Assembly: GCF_040782645.1 (NCBI RefSeq) | Contig: NZ_CP160403.1 | Location: 248,001-312,000 of the forward strand | From: Streptomyces sp. HUAS ZL42 | GTDB lineage: Bacteria > Actinomycetota > Actinomycetes > Streptomycetales > Streptomycetaceae | Length of the DNA stretch: 64,000 nt | Reading direction: 5' to 3' | Shown here: in pieces, positions 32,986-41,498 of the stretch | Position numbering within the stretch: the stretch's first letter is position 1 | Layout of the letters: every line of letters starts with the position of its first letter | Program-made: the position numbers and the translations under genes | The notes under the pieces: generated by a model | Seen by the model: only the letters and a program-made list of their open reading frames with translations | What the model was told of the DNA's origin: nothing | The model's database searches: none

Positions 32986-35981
32986 GCCGACTCGGTGGCC
33001 CGCCGTCGCCCGTCCGGACCGTCGGCGTCCTCGGCGTCCAAGTCGCGCAAGCTCGCGCGCATGTCGTTGGCCTCCGGATGGGCGGCCTCCTCCAGCAGCA
33101 CGAGCGCCCTGCGCCAGGCGGCGCGGGCCGCGTCGCGGTCGCCTGCGGCCCGGTGCGAGGCTCCGAGGTGCCGCAGGACGTCGGCCTCGAGATAGCGGTC
33201 CCCGATCTCCCGGAACAGCCTCAACGACACGTCGAAGCACTCGATGGCCGCGTCGTATCGGCCGAGGTGGTGATGGGCGTAGCCCGTGGTGTCCTGCGTC
33301 GAGGCCTCTCCGTAGTCCTCGCCGATCTTCCGGTAGAGGGCGATGCCCTTCTCGCAGTGCTCCAGGGCCCTGTCGTGCTCGCCCATCAGGATGTACGTCC
33401 AGGCGACCTGGTTGAGGACGCCGGCCTCACCGCTGAGGTCCTCCTGGGTTTGGTACAGCTCGCGGGCGCGGTCGTAGTGGTCGAGTGCGGTTGTGTGCGC
33501 TCCCGTCTTGTTGGCACGGTAGGCGAGGGCGCGATGGGTGTGGGCCTGGCCGTGCGCGTCGCCGGTCTCCTGGAACAACTTCAGTGCGCCCTCTAGGTAC
33601 TGCAGTGCCTGATCAGTGTGGCTGAGCTGCGCGTGAGCCACGCCCAGCCCGCACAGGGCGTACGCCTGGCCGACCCGGTCACCGACGGCCCGCGCGGCTC
33701 TCAGCGCGACGCTGTTGATCTCCATGAGGTCGTGCCAGAAGCCGAGACGGTTGAAGTACACGTCCAGGGCATAGGCGGTGCGCCAGGCGTGGTCGTCGAA
33801 GCCGTGGGCGGCGGCGTGCTCCACGATGGCCCGCAGGACGTACCGTTCGGTGCGCAGCCACGAGGTCGCGTTCTTCCGGTCGTCGAACCGAAGGGGCGCG
33901 CTGCCCGTCGTGCCCGGCTGCGGGGAGAGGGTCTGGCGGAAAGGGTCGAGGACTGAAGCACAGTTGTGGGCCGTGTGCAGATAGTGGTCGTGCAGTCTCA
34001 GCAGCGCCTCACGGCGTTCACTCTCGGTGTCCTCGGTCCTGGCGAGTTCGGCGGCGTAGGCGCACAGCAGGTCGTGGAAGACGAAGCGGCCGGGCTCCCG
34101 TTCGGTGAGCAGGTTGGCCCCGGTGAGCTCGGCGAGCAGGGCGCGGGCCCGGCGTGGGGGGACACCGGCCAGGGCCGCCGCCGCGGCGGTGCTGACGTCG
34201 GGGCCGGGGTGCAGGGACAGCCTGCGGAACAGTTCCGCCGTCTCGGGCCGCAGCGCGTCGTAGGACCAGGAGAAGACGGCCCGGACGTCGGTGCCGACAT
34301 CGCCGCCGGCGAACGCGTCCAGGCTGCCGTGGCTCTCCCGCAGTTCCCCAGCGATGTCCGCGAGCCTGAAGCCGGGGTGGTGGGCGGCACGGGCCGCCAC
34401 GATGGCCAGGGTCAGTGGCAACCGGGCGCACAGGCCGACGATGTCGTCCACGGCATCGGGCTCGGCCTCGATCCGCTCGGCGCCCAGCCGCCGGGCCAGC
34501 ATCTCACGGGCTTCCCCGGCAGTGGGCAGGCTCAGGGTGAGCGAATGGGCGCTCTGCCCGGCCACCAGGCCGCTCAACCGGCTGCGGCTGGTGACGATGA
34601 CCAGACAGCCCGAAGTGCCGGGCAGCAGCGGCCGTACCTGTTCGGCGTCCCGGGCGTTGTCCAGCACGATCAGGGCGCGGCGGTCGGCGAGGACGCTGCG
34701 ATAGAGAGCGGCCTGTGCGTCGAGGCCGTCCGGGACGGAGTGCTGGGCGACCCCGAGCGCGACCAGGAACGCCGTGATCGCGTCGGAGGGGTCGATCACG
34801 GAGCCCTTCCGGTCGTATCCGCGCAGGTTCACGTAGAGACTGCCATCGGGGAAGCGGTGCGCGATCCGGTGGGCCCAGTGCACGGCCAGGGTGCTCTTCC
34901 CGGCCCCGGCCATCCCGTCGAGGGTGATCACTGTCGTGCGTGACTGCCCCTCGTCGGGCACGAACTCGGCCACACGCTCGAGTTCGGCCAGGCGCCCGGT
35001 GAACGTGGGCAGATCCGAGGGAAGTTGGGAGAGACGCACCGTCGTCCTTGCCAGGTGCACGGGCTGTTGAACCCCTGATTCCGGAAGACCGGTCCCGGCA
35101 CCGGCAGCGTGGATGTCAGCGGCGCCGATGCCGGACCTATAGGCGTCCGTGGCGCCGGTGCCCGCCGCCGGCCCCTGCTTCGTCGGCCGGGCGAGGGACG
35201 GGTCCCCGGCCAACAGCCGTGCGTGCACGGCCTGCAGCGACGGGCCCGGTTCGATGCCCAGTTCCTCGACGAGAGTGCGGCGAGTGCTCGCGTAGACCTC
35301 CAGTGCCTCGGCCTGCCGCCCACACCGGTACAGGGCGATCAACAGCAGTTCGCACACGTCCTCGTGCAACGGGTGCGCCTCGCGCAGCGCCATCAAGTCC
35401 GGCAACACATCCGTATGGTGTCCGAGTTCGAGTTCCGCGCGTATCCAGGACTCCTGGGCGCTCAGCCGCAGCCCCTGCAGGCGTGTGCGCTCGGCCTCGG
35501 CGTACGGCCCGGGGATCCCGGCCAGCGGAGTGCCCGGCCAGAGGGCCAACGCAGCACGCAGCAGCCGGGCGGCGGCGGGGTGGTCGCCCGCAGCGCGCCG
35601 GTGCTCGGCCCGGTTCACGTGCTCCTCGAACTGATCGAGATCGATGGAGACCGAGTCGGTCCTCAGGACGTATCCGTCCCCGATGGACACCACGAGCCGG
35701 GATGGTTCCCCCGGGGCCCGGTCGGGCTCCAGCACCTTGCGCAGGCGCGAGACGTAGGTGCGCAGCACCGAGACCGCCCCGGGGGGAGGATCGGTCCCCC
35801 ATATGCCGTCGACCAGATCACCGAGGCCCACCAGCCGTCCCCGGCGCATCAGCAACAGCGCGAGAACGGCACGCTGTTGGCGTGATCCGAGCGCCAGCTC
35901 CACGTCACCGAGCCAGGCCCGCAGCGGTCCGAGCAGCGAGAAGCGCAGGGAGTGCGCAACCGGGCGGTCTATGGCCTCCAC
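32982..35981 (-). CDS. BTAD-STAND(NB-ARC)-TPR transcriptional regulator (AfsR-like)
   Basis: About 999 residues. N-terminal winged helix (LRFSLLGPLRAWLGDVEL, VSVLRTYVSRLRKVLEP), BTAD to about 260 (HPLHEDVCELLLIALYRCGR), NB-ARC ATPase with Walker A GMAGAGKSTL near 360 and RALIVLDNARD, then TPRs from about 750. Cytoplasmic ATP-driven activator of the SARP class, which usually switches on neighbouring genes. GTG at 35981 is chosen; GTG at 36005 adds eight residues. Paralogous to the gene at 41.5 kb. It lies between the ChW surface protein and a coupled Cys-rich mini-protein, suggesting a regulatory cassette. Confidence 0.92.
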   Translation of the reverse strand: MEAIDRPVAHSLRFSLLGPLRAWLGDVELALGSRQQRAVLALLLMRRGRLVGLGDLVDGIWGTDPPPGAVSVLRTYVSRLRKVLEPDRAPGEPSRLVVSIGDGYVLRTDSVSIDLDQFEEHVNRAEHRRAAGDHPAAARLLRAALALWPGTPLAGIPGPYAEAERTRLQGLRLSAQESWIRAELELGHHTDVLPDLMALREAHPLHEDVCELLLIALYRCGRQAEALEVYASTRRTLVEELGIEPGPSLQAVHARLLAGDPSLARPTKQGPAAGTGATDAYRSGIGAADIHAAGAGTGLPESGVQQPVHLARTTVRLSQLPSDLPTFTGRLAELERVAEFVPDEGQSRTTVITLDGMAGAGKSTLAVHWAHRIAHRFPDGSLYVNLRGYDRKGSVIDPSDAITAFLVALGVAQHSVPDGLDAQAALYRSVLADRRALIVLDNARDAEQVRPLLPGTSGCLVIVTSRSRLSGLVAGQSAHSLTLSLPTAGEAREMLARRLGAERIEAEPDAVDDIVGLCARLPLTLAIVAARAAHHPGFRLADIAGELRESHGSLDAFAGGDVGTDVRAVFSWSYDALRPETAELFRRLSLHPGPDVSTAAAAALAGVPPRRARALLAELTGANLLTEREPGRFVFHDLLCAYAAELARTEDTESERREALLRLHDHYLHTAHNCASVLDPFRQTLSPQPGTTGSAPLRFDDRKNATSWLRTERYVLRAIVEHAAAHGFDDHAWRTAYALDVYFNRLGFWHDLMEINSVALRAARAVGDRVGQAYALCGLGVAHAQLSHTDQALQYLEGALKLFQETGDAHGQAHTHRALAYRANKTGAHTTALDHYDRARELYQTQEDLSGEAGVLNQVAWTYILMGEHDRALEHCEKGIALYRKIGEDYGEASTQDTTGYAHHHLGRYDAAIECFDVSLRLFREIGDRYLEADVLRHLGASHRAAGDRDAARAAWRRALVLLEEAAHPEANDMRASLRDLDAEDADGPDGRRRATESA

Positions 35982-36380
35982 GGTCCGGACCCTAGCGATC
36001 GGCACGGGCGGGTGTCAGCCCGGAACCGGCTCGCCCTCAGTCGCGTCGGCACGTCGCCATACGAGGAAACCCGTGGTCAACAGGGTTTTTGACGTTTCAC
36101 TCAGCCGGGGGAACGTGACGGAACGCACGAATCCGCAACAGGTGCACCGGCGGGCTCGCCGTGCTGTCGCCCTGCGCACCGTGCCCACGGATTCCAGCGC
36201 TCCGCTGGAATGGCCGTTGGGAACCGGCGGCAACGGCCCGTGGTCCGGCCCAACGGCACAAGGCGCAAGGTGCAGTTCCTGTCCACCCAGACGGCGACGT
36301 GGCGGATCGGGTCTCTCAACGTCCCCTGGACCGACCGGACGCCTCTGAGCCCACAGTGGTTCCGTCCATGTTCATGTCGT
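35982..36380. other. Gap between the regulator and the ChW surface protein
   Basis: About 400 bases with no recognisable gene, presumably the promoter region of the BTAD-STAND regulator. An A/T-rich patch at 36070-36105 is the most promoter-like part. Open frames here have no family features. Confidence 0.4.
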
Positions 36381-37718
36381 TCACACCGTGAACCTGACGG
36401 CCTTGAGCCAGAGGGAGTTGTCGAGAGTGCCGCCGAAGATGTGGCTGCCGGGTTCGTCGCACGCCAGGCCGTGCCATCCCTTGGTGTGGACGTAGGCGTT
36501 CTGGCAGACCGTGCCCTCGCCGACGTTGATGGCGAAGCCCAGCATGTACGGGGCGTTCTTTTGGGTGCTGCTGATGTAGTTGTCCATGCCGTCGACCACG
36601 CGGGGCCAGGGTGCCTTCCACCAACCCTTTTCGTGGAGGTAGGCATTGGCGGCCGTGCCCTTCGTGCCGGAAACCGCGATGTTGAGGGACTTGATCTTCT
36701 CGTCCCCCGTCACCGCGCCAGCCGTGGCGCCGTCGCACACCGGTTTCTGCCAGCCACCGTGCTCGAGGTAGGCGCTATAGCAGATGTGCCGCCCTGGTTC
36801 GCTGGCGGCCAGCTTCGAGACGGCGATCGCTGCGGTCTCCTGCGCGGGCCTGGTCGACGCCGGTGTCGGTGTCGGTAGGACGGGCGGGGGGTCCGGCGCC
36901 GAAGAAGTGGGTGAGGCCGAGGGCGATACCGACGGCGATGCGCTCATGAGCCCGGACGCGGGTGGTGGAGGCGGGGACTGAAGGTGCGCCGGGGACTTGT
37001 CCGCGTCGTTGCCCGCGCCGGCGGATTGGTTCTGCCCGTCCCCTGAACCTCCGGTGCCCAGGGCCACCAGCGTGCCGATGACGAGTGCCGCCACGGCGAC
37101 GCCCACCGTCCCGACGACCAGGGGCCTGTGGAGCAGTCCGGGCCCCTCGTACTCGTCGTCGGACTGGGTCAGTCCCTTTCTGCGGCCCGATTCCCGGTCG
37201 GGGTCCGGGCCGAGAGCCGGGGACGGGACCCGCGGCCCCGCGGGCTGCGGCAGCGCGGCCACCTCGTCCTCGTCGTCCTCATCGACGTCGAAGGGCCGGG
37301 GTGCTTCGAACGGCCCGGCCGGCTTGGCGTGTTCGTCACGCCGACCGGGTTCGGCGGGCCCGGTCGGTTCCTGCTCGTGATGCTGCCCCAGAAGCCTGCT
37401 GGAGCCGTCCGGCGCGACCTCGACGATCGCCACGTAACCCGCGGAAGGATCCGAGATGGCCGCCGTCACGGGGGCGTCCCGGCTGCGTGCGTAGCCGTGC
37501 AGCGTGTCGAGGACGGCGACGTCGACCGACTCACCCGGCACCACCGGCACGGGCACACCGTCGATCTCGGCGGAGCCGTCACCGGAGATGATCACAGGCA
37601 GGGGGGACGGCCCGTAATCCTCACCGGTCGGCCCCCGCAGGCCCAGTCCCGCCGGTTCCCCGGACAGAGGGCGCGTGTCCCCTGCGGTCGGCCTGGCCAC
37701 CTCTTCACCCCGGTTCAT
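36381..37718 (-). CDS. Membrane-anchored surface protein with ChW-like repeats
   Basis: 445 residues. 1-110: small cytoplasmic domain (PVIISGDGSAEIDG, VLDTLHGYARSRDAP). 111-195: acidic and proline-rich linker. 199-221: membrane helix, preceded by RESGRRKG, so C-out. Then a Pro/Ser stalk and three repeats with Gly-Trp cores (YLEHGGWQKPVCDG, YLHEKGWWKAPW, YVHTKGWHGLACDE) like clostridial hydrophobic-W (ChW) modules, usually cell-surface adhesion or wall binding. Residues 1-243 are identical to the lectin protein at 49.2 kb. ATG at 37718 has GGAAGGGG. The function of the cytoplasmic domain is unknown. Confidence 0.8.
   Translation of the reverse strand: MNRGEEVARPTAGDTRPLSGEPAGLGLRGPTGEDYGPSPLPVIISGDGSAEIDGVPVPVVPGESVDVAVLDTLHGYARSRDAPVTAAISDPSAGYVAIVEVAPDGSSRLLGQHHEQEPTGPAEPGRRDEHAKPAGPFEAPRPFDVDEDDEDEVAALPQPAGPRVPSPALGPDPDRESGRRKGLTQSDDEYEGPGLLHRPLVVGTVGVAVAALVIGTLVALGTGGSGDGQNQSAGAGNDADKSPAHLQSPPPPPASGLMSASPSVSPSASPTSSAPDPPPVLPTPTPASTRPAQETAAIAVSKLAASEPGRHICYSAYLEHGGWQKPVCDGATAGAVTGDEKIKSLNIAVSGTKGTAANAYLHEKGWWKAPWPRVVDGMDNYISSTQKNAPYMLGFAINVGEGTVCQNAYVHTKGWHGLACDEPGSHIFGGTLDNSLWLKAVRFTV
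36990..37718 (-). repeat. 729-bp module identical to 49247-49975 (inverted copy A)
   Basis: Codes residues 1-243 of the ChW protein. Every stretch compared, including reads in other frames, is the same as copy B, so the two copies appear identical or nearly so at base level. Identity stops abruptly after DADKSP. Confidence 0.9.
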
Positions 37719-38126
37719 GCCCATCCCCTTCCTTGCAACGCAGGCCCCGTGGCCTCATGCGGATCCGCCGTGGCCTCGAGCGGTCACCGGCCGGACGTGA
37801 CGGCAGTCCCGCGCACCGCAACGGACAGCGGAGGGAAACAGTTCAACTCCTCGGCTCCGAGGGTCCACCGGGCACGAGACCCCGAGGCAGCGGTTCCGGC
37901 AAGAGCGACGGCAGTGAACCGAATGCGTGCTTCTGCCGTGGTACGCGACGGCGGCGCCCAGGTCCCCCCGTGTCTCAAGGCGCCGCCCGGCCCTGCCGGC
38001 CGCGTGACGTCACCGCGGCCGGCAGGTTGACCCGTTCCGCAGGGAGCGATCGCATGCCGACAATGCACAGCAGGACCAGCCGTTCACACGAAGGCACGGC
38101 GACGGCCCAGACGACGCGCATGCCTT
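37719..38126. promoter_or_regulatory. Upstream region of the ChW gene with a 40-bp box shared with the lectin gene
   Basis: 37808-37847 (minus strand) matches 49116-49155 (plus strand) at 39 of 40 bases, starting GTTGAACTGTTTCC. It lies about 90 bases before the start codon in both genes, while the bases between are diverged. A shared promoter or activator site is likely. No gene is seen in the rest of the stretch. Confidence 0.55.
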
Positions 38127-39600
38127 CTGACACGGCAGCTGTAGTTCCGGTGTCGCCGCTGTTCAGGAGAGTTGTGGGGCGGGTACGGGCATGGGTACGG
38201 CCACCGTGATCATGAACGTTTGTAGCGACGTATCAACACGCGGTGGCCGTGGAGGCCTCGATAGCCGAGCAGGCGTGGGCGAAGGCGTTCGGGGCGGCGA
38301 TGGACGCGATCGCGCGCTGCTTCGCGCGGCGTGAAGCACGCGAGACGGCCCGGCAGTTGACCGCCGGGCTGCTGCTGGAGCTGGATACCCGTAACTGCTG
38401 GACGTTGGCGGAGGCGCTCGGGCATCCCGGCCCGCACCGGCTGCAGCACCTGCTCTCCCGCGCGTGTCTCGATCACGACCCGGCTCGCGAGGAGGTGGCC
38501 GGGATGGTGATCGACCACCTTGCCGGTCAGGACGTGGTGCTGGTGGTGGACGAAACCGGGGACGCGAAGTCCTCGACCGGCTGTGTGGGGGCGGGGCGGC
38601 AGTACTCCGGCGCCCTTGGCCGTGTGGGTCCGTGCCAGGTCGCGGTGCATCTGGCGGCGGTCACGCCGACGATGCGGGTGATCATCGATCGGGCCCTGTA
38701 TCTCCCGGCCGACTGGGTGGCCGACGATGAGCGGCGCGAGGCGGTCGGCGTCCCGACGAGATCGACTTCGCCACCAAGCCCCAGCAGGCGGCACGGATGG
38801 TGGCCGACGCCCTGGAAGCCGGAGTGTCTGCTCGCTGGTTCGCCGCCGACGAGGTGTACTGCGGCCGCGAACTACGAGCACGGTCCGGCAGTTGGGTCTC
38901 GGCTATGCCGTCGGCGTCCCGGCAACCCATCCGGTGACCGACGGAGCCGGCCACCGTTGGCAGGCCCGCCAGGTGCTCAACAAGGTCCGCCCCGGGCAGT
39001 GGATGCGCCGGCAGACCGGCGACGGGGCCAAGGGCAGACGCGAGTACGACTGGGCCTGGCTGGACATCCGCGCCGACGACACCCCGGGACGGTGCGCAAC
39101 AGCCGGACGGGATGAGTGTCCTCGTCGCCCGCCGCCACCGCTACACCGGCGAGACCTCCTACTTCCGCTGCTGGGCAACCGGGGGACGTCGCCCTCGGCG
39201 CCCTCGTGGAGATCATCTGCCGCCGTTGGAAGATCGAGGAGACGTTCCAGCTCGCGAAGGGCTTCACCGGCCTGGACCAGGGCCAGGTCACCTGCTGGAA
39301 CTCCTGGATGCGCTGGTCGCTGTTCTCCCTGACCGCCGCCGCCGTCCCTGCGCTGACCCTGCATGCCATGACGCCCAGCACCACCGCAGCGCGAGGCCCG
39401 CCCAGCTCGTCCCGCCGGCCTGCCCTGAACTCGTACGCCTCCTGCGCAGCCTCGTTCTGCCGCCCCCCGCCCGCGACCGCGAACACGTCCTGCACTGCAC
39501 CGCTTGGCGCCGACACCATCAAGCCACCGCCCAGGCATGCCACCAGCGACGACACCGCCTTCACGAACAACCATGATCGGAACTACAGCTGCCGTGTCAG
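38127..39600 (+). mobile_element. IS701-like insertion sequence with 23-bp terminal inverted repeats
   Basis: 1474 bp. The ends are perfect 23-bp inverted repeats, 38127-38149 and 39578-39600 (left end begins CTGACACGGCAGCTG). No target duplication is evident from the flanks (GCCTT left, AGCAA right). The right end forms the last bases of the VanX-like gene. A 278-bp copy of the right end lies inverted at 41141-41418. Confidence 0.85.
38243..39576 (+). pseudogene. IS701-family transposase, multiply frameshifted
   Basis: Starts GTG at 38243 in good frame (AKAFGAAMDAIARCFARREA, LVVDETGDAKSSTG with catalytic Asp). It shifts near 38755 (DEIDFATKPQQAARMV, FAADEVYCG), again near 38880 (GYAVGVPATHPVTDG) and at least twice more (WKIEETFQLAKGFTGLDQGQ with the Glu; HQRRHRLHEQP at the C terminus). 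All parts of a DDE transposase exist but not in one frame, so the element is inactive on its own. Confidence 0.85.
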
Positions 39601-40457
39601 AGCAATGAGGTCGAGGCGACCGGAAAGTCGAAGTAAGTATCGGGGAACGGTTCGCCGGCGAGAGTGAAGTGCCACCACTCCTTCTCGTAGTTGATGAGCC
39701 CTTCTCGTTCCAGTGTGCGTTTCAGGAAGCGCCGATTGGCGCGGGCTTCGGCCGCGATCCGCGGATTGGCGGTGTGCGCGAGCGTGTCGAAGCAGTCGTA
39801 CCCTGTGCCCATGTCTAGTGAGTTGTCGGGAAATCTTCTGCCGTGCGGCGCGTATGACGGCGTTAACAGTTCCCCGGGAACGTAGGGACGCTGCTCGCAG
39901 GCAGGCAGCCGCACTAGCGTCACATCGACCGTACTGCCCCGGCTGTGTCCCGAGCGTTCGGCTATGTAACCGTCTGCGAAGAGCCGTGACTTGTCGATCC
40001 GCGGATAGAATTCCCGTCTCATTCGGTCGTCGGCCGGCCGCCGCACCCAGTCCAGGAAATCGTCAACGGCCCGCTGCGGGCGGTACCCGTCGTAGATCTT
40101 CAAAGTGTAACCACGCTTTAGCAGCGCTTCCTGGGCCCTACCAAGGGCCTCGGCGGCCGGACGGGTGAGGACGCAGATCGGCTGCGAGTAACCTCGCACG
40201 GGGCGGCCGACAAAATTGTGGTGACCTGCGTAGCGGATTTCTTGAATGATCGAAGGCGCAACGTCACTTAGGGCAACGAACTCCGCGGGGGCGCGACTTT
40301 CGCACTGGTCTTGCCGAGCCCCTTGTTCCTTTTCCTCAAGGTGTTCGTGAAGCTGTTGGCGCGCAATACCGTGTGCTCCTATGGATGGCCGATCACGATG
40401 GCTCTGTAGTGGGTGGGTCACAGCTTCTAGAACGCGTGGTCGGCGCGGACGGTTCAC
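39597..40457 (-). CDS. VanX-like D-alanyl-D-alanine dipeptidase (M15)
   Basis: Zinc dipeptidase that cleaves D-Ala-D-Ala, a peptidoglycan precursor. Catalytic region: YDGYRPQRAVDDFL, SGHSRGSTVDVTL (zinc His and Asp), EWWHF (catalytic Glu, zinc His). Family homology runs from about residue 57 (APAEFVALSDV) to the end. The first 56 residues do not look like the secretion signal relatives carry, so start is uncertain and the 5' end may be frameshifted. The stop lies inside the IS701 end, which replaced the last codons. A TTA codon (39864-39866) makes it potentially bldA-dependent. No vanH/vanA genes nearby. Confidence 0.8.
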   Translation of the reverse strand: MNRPRRPRVLEAVTHPLQSHRDRPSIGAHGIARQQLHEHLEEKEQGARQDQCESRAPAEFVALSDVAPSIIQEIRYAGHHNFVGRPVRGYSQPICVLTRPAAEALGRAQEALLKRGYTLKIYDGYRPQRAVDDFLDWVRRPADDRMRREFYPRIDKSRLFADGYIAERSGHSRGSTVDVTLVRLPACEQRPYVPGELLTPSYAPHGRRFPDNSLDMGTGYDCFDTLAHTANPRIAAEARANRRFLKRTLEREGLINYEKEWWHFTLAGEPFPDTYFDFPVASTSLL

Positions 40458-40526
40458 CGAGACCGTGCCGTGCGTGACGAGTCGGGTAGTCGACCGTCAC
40501 GGGCCGCGGGTACACGCCGCGACACA

Positions 40527-40841
40527 GTGTGTGTCGTGGTCCAGACGGTCGGCAGTGTGGCGTATGAGCGTTTCAATGATCTGGTGGACCGGTCGGTAGA
40601 ACTGGTCCGGGTGATGATGGGCTGCCAGTTCGCGCTGGGGGACCTTGCGTTGGAGATCGCTCCGATGCGTACGCACGGCGGGAACATGACGCCGGCCGAG
40701 GGCGAGGAGCTAGGGGTGGAGGACGCGTTACGCCTGTTCGCCGGGCAGATAGGACTGTCCCTCCACACGGTGCGCAGGAGGGCGTCTTCTTCGAGGTGCA
40801 CCGGATTCCGGTGTCGGCACCGGACGCGTATGAGTAGGTGA
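40527..40841 (+). pseudogene. DUF6192 family protein, 3' truncated by an IS
   Basis: SVAYERFNDLVDRSVELVRV, CQFALGDLALEIAPMRTHGG and GLSLHTVR match the N-terminal part of DUF6192, a Streptomyces family of plasmid- or element-borne proteins. Homology fades after about 40760, and the stop (40839-40841) is supplied by the end of the IS3 remnant. Start is probably one of the GTGs at 40527 or 40536. Confidence 0.6.
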
Positions 40842-41140
40842 GCTGCCCCGAGTTTCGTAGAGTCCGGCGGTCTTGTTTCAGGCGGACTGCGGGGTGGCTT
40901 CCTGTTGTCGCCACCAGTCGCGTTCGTACCCGGCGGGCGGTATGTAGTCGAGCACCGAGTGCAGGCGTTCTTCGTTGTACCACGTGACCCACTGGAAGAT
41001 CGCCCGCTCGACGTGGTCGACGTCCTTCCAGGGGCCCTGCATCTCGATCAGCTCGGCCTTGAAGGTGCCGTTCAGGGCCTCGGCCATCGCGTTGTCGTAG
41101 CTGTCCGCGACCGAGCCGACCGAGGCCGAAGCCCCGATGT
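40839..41140 (-). mobile_element. IS3-family element, right-end remnant
   Basis: The minus-strand frame 40878-41140 reads SVADSYDNAMAEALNGTFKA, FQWVTWYNEERLHSVLDYIP and the C terminus DWWRQQEATPQSA, the end of an IS3 OrfB integrase core. The element end (TGAGCTGCCCCGAGTTTCGT) is at 40839. The rest was lost where the IS701 fragment joins at 41141. Confidence 0.8.
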
Positions 41141-41418
41141 CTGACACGGCAGCTGTAGGCCCGATCATGGTTGTTCGTGAAGGCGGTGTCGTCGCTGGTG
41201 GCATGCCTGGGCGGTGGCTTGATGGTGTCGGCGCCAAGCGGTGCAGTGCAGGACGTGTTCGCGGTCGCGGGCGGGGGGCGGCAGAACGAGGCTGCGCAGG
41301 AGGCGTACGAGTTCAGGGCAGGCCGGCGGGACGAGCTGGGCGGGCCTCGCGCTGCGGTGGTGCTGGGCGTCATGGCATGCAGGGTCAGCGCAGGGACGGC
41401 GGCGGCGGTCAGGGAGAA
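41141..41418 (-). mobile_element. IS701-like right-end fragment (inverted copy)
   Basis: About 278 bp nearly identical to 39322-39600 in reverse, including the terminal repeat with a 2-base change (41159-41160). It cuts the IS3 remnant on one side and unrelated sequence upstream of the second BTAD regulator on the other. With the full copy it forms an inverted pair enclosing the VanX-like gene. Confidence 0.85.
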
Positions 41419-41498
41419 CGGGACCGTCGTCGGCCTGGTTTGCGTGTTCCAGGTAGGCGGCGGCATCGAGGCCGCCGTCAGTCAGTAAAGTCACAGGA

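Noticed and set aside
37085..38030. Plus-strand open frames repeated at 49058-49880
   Set aside because: They are antisense shadows of the duplicated stalk module; their identity only confirms the DNA duplication.
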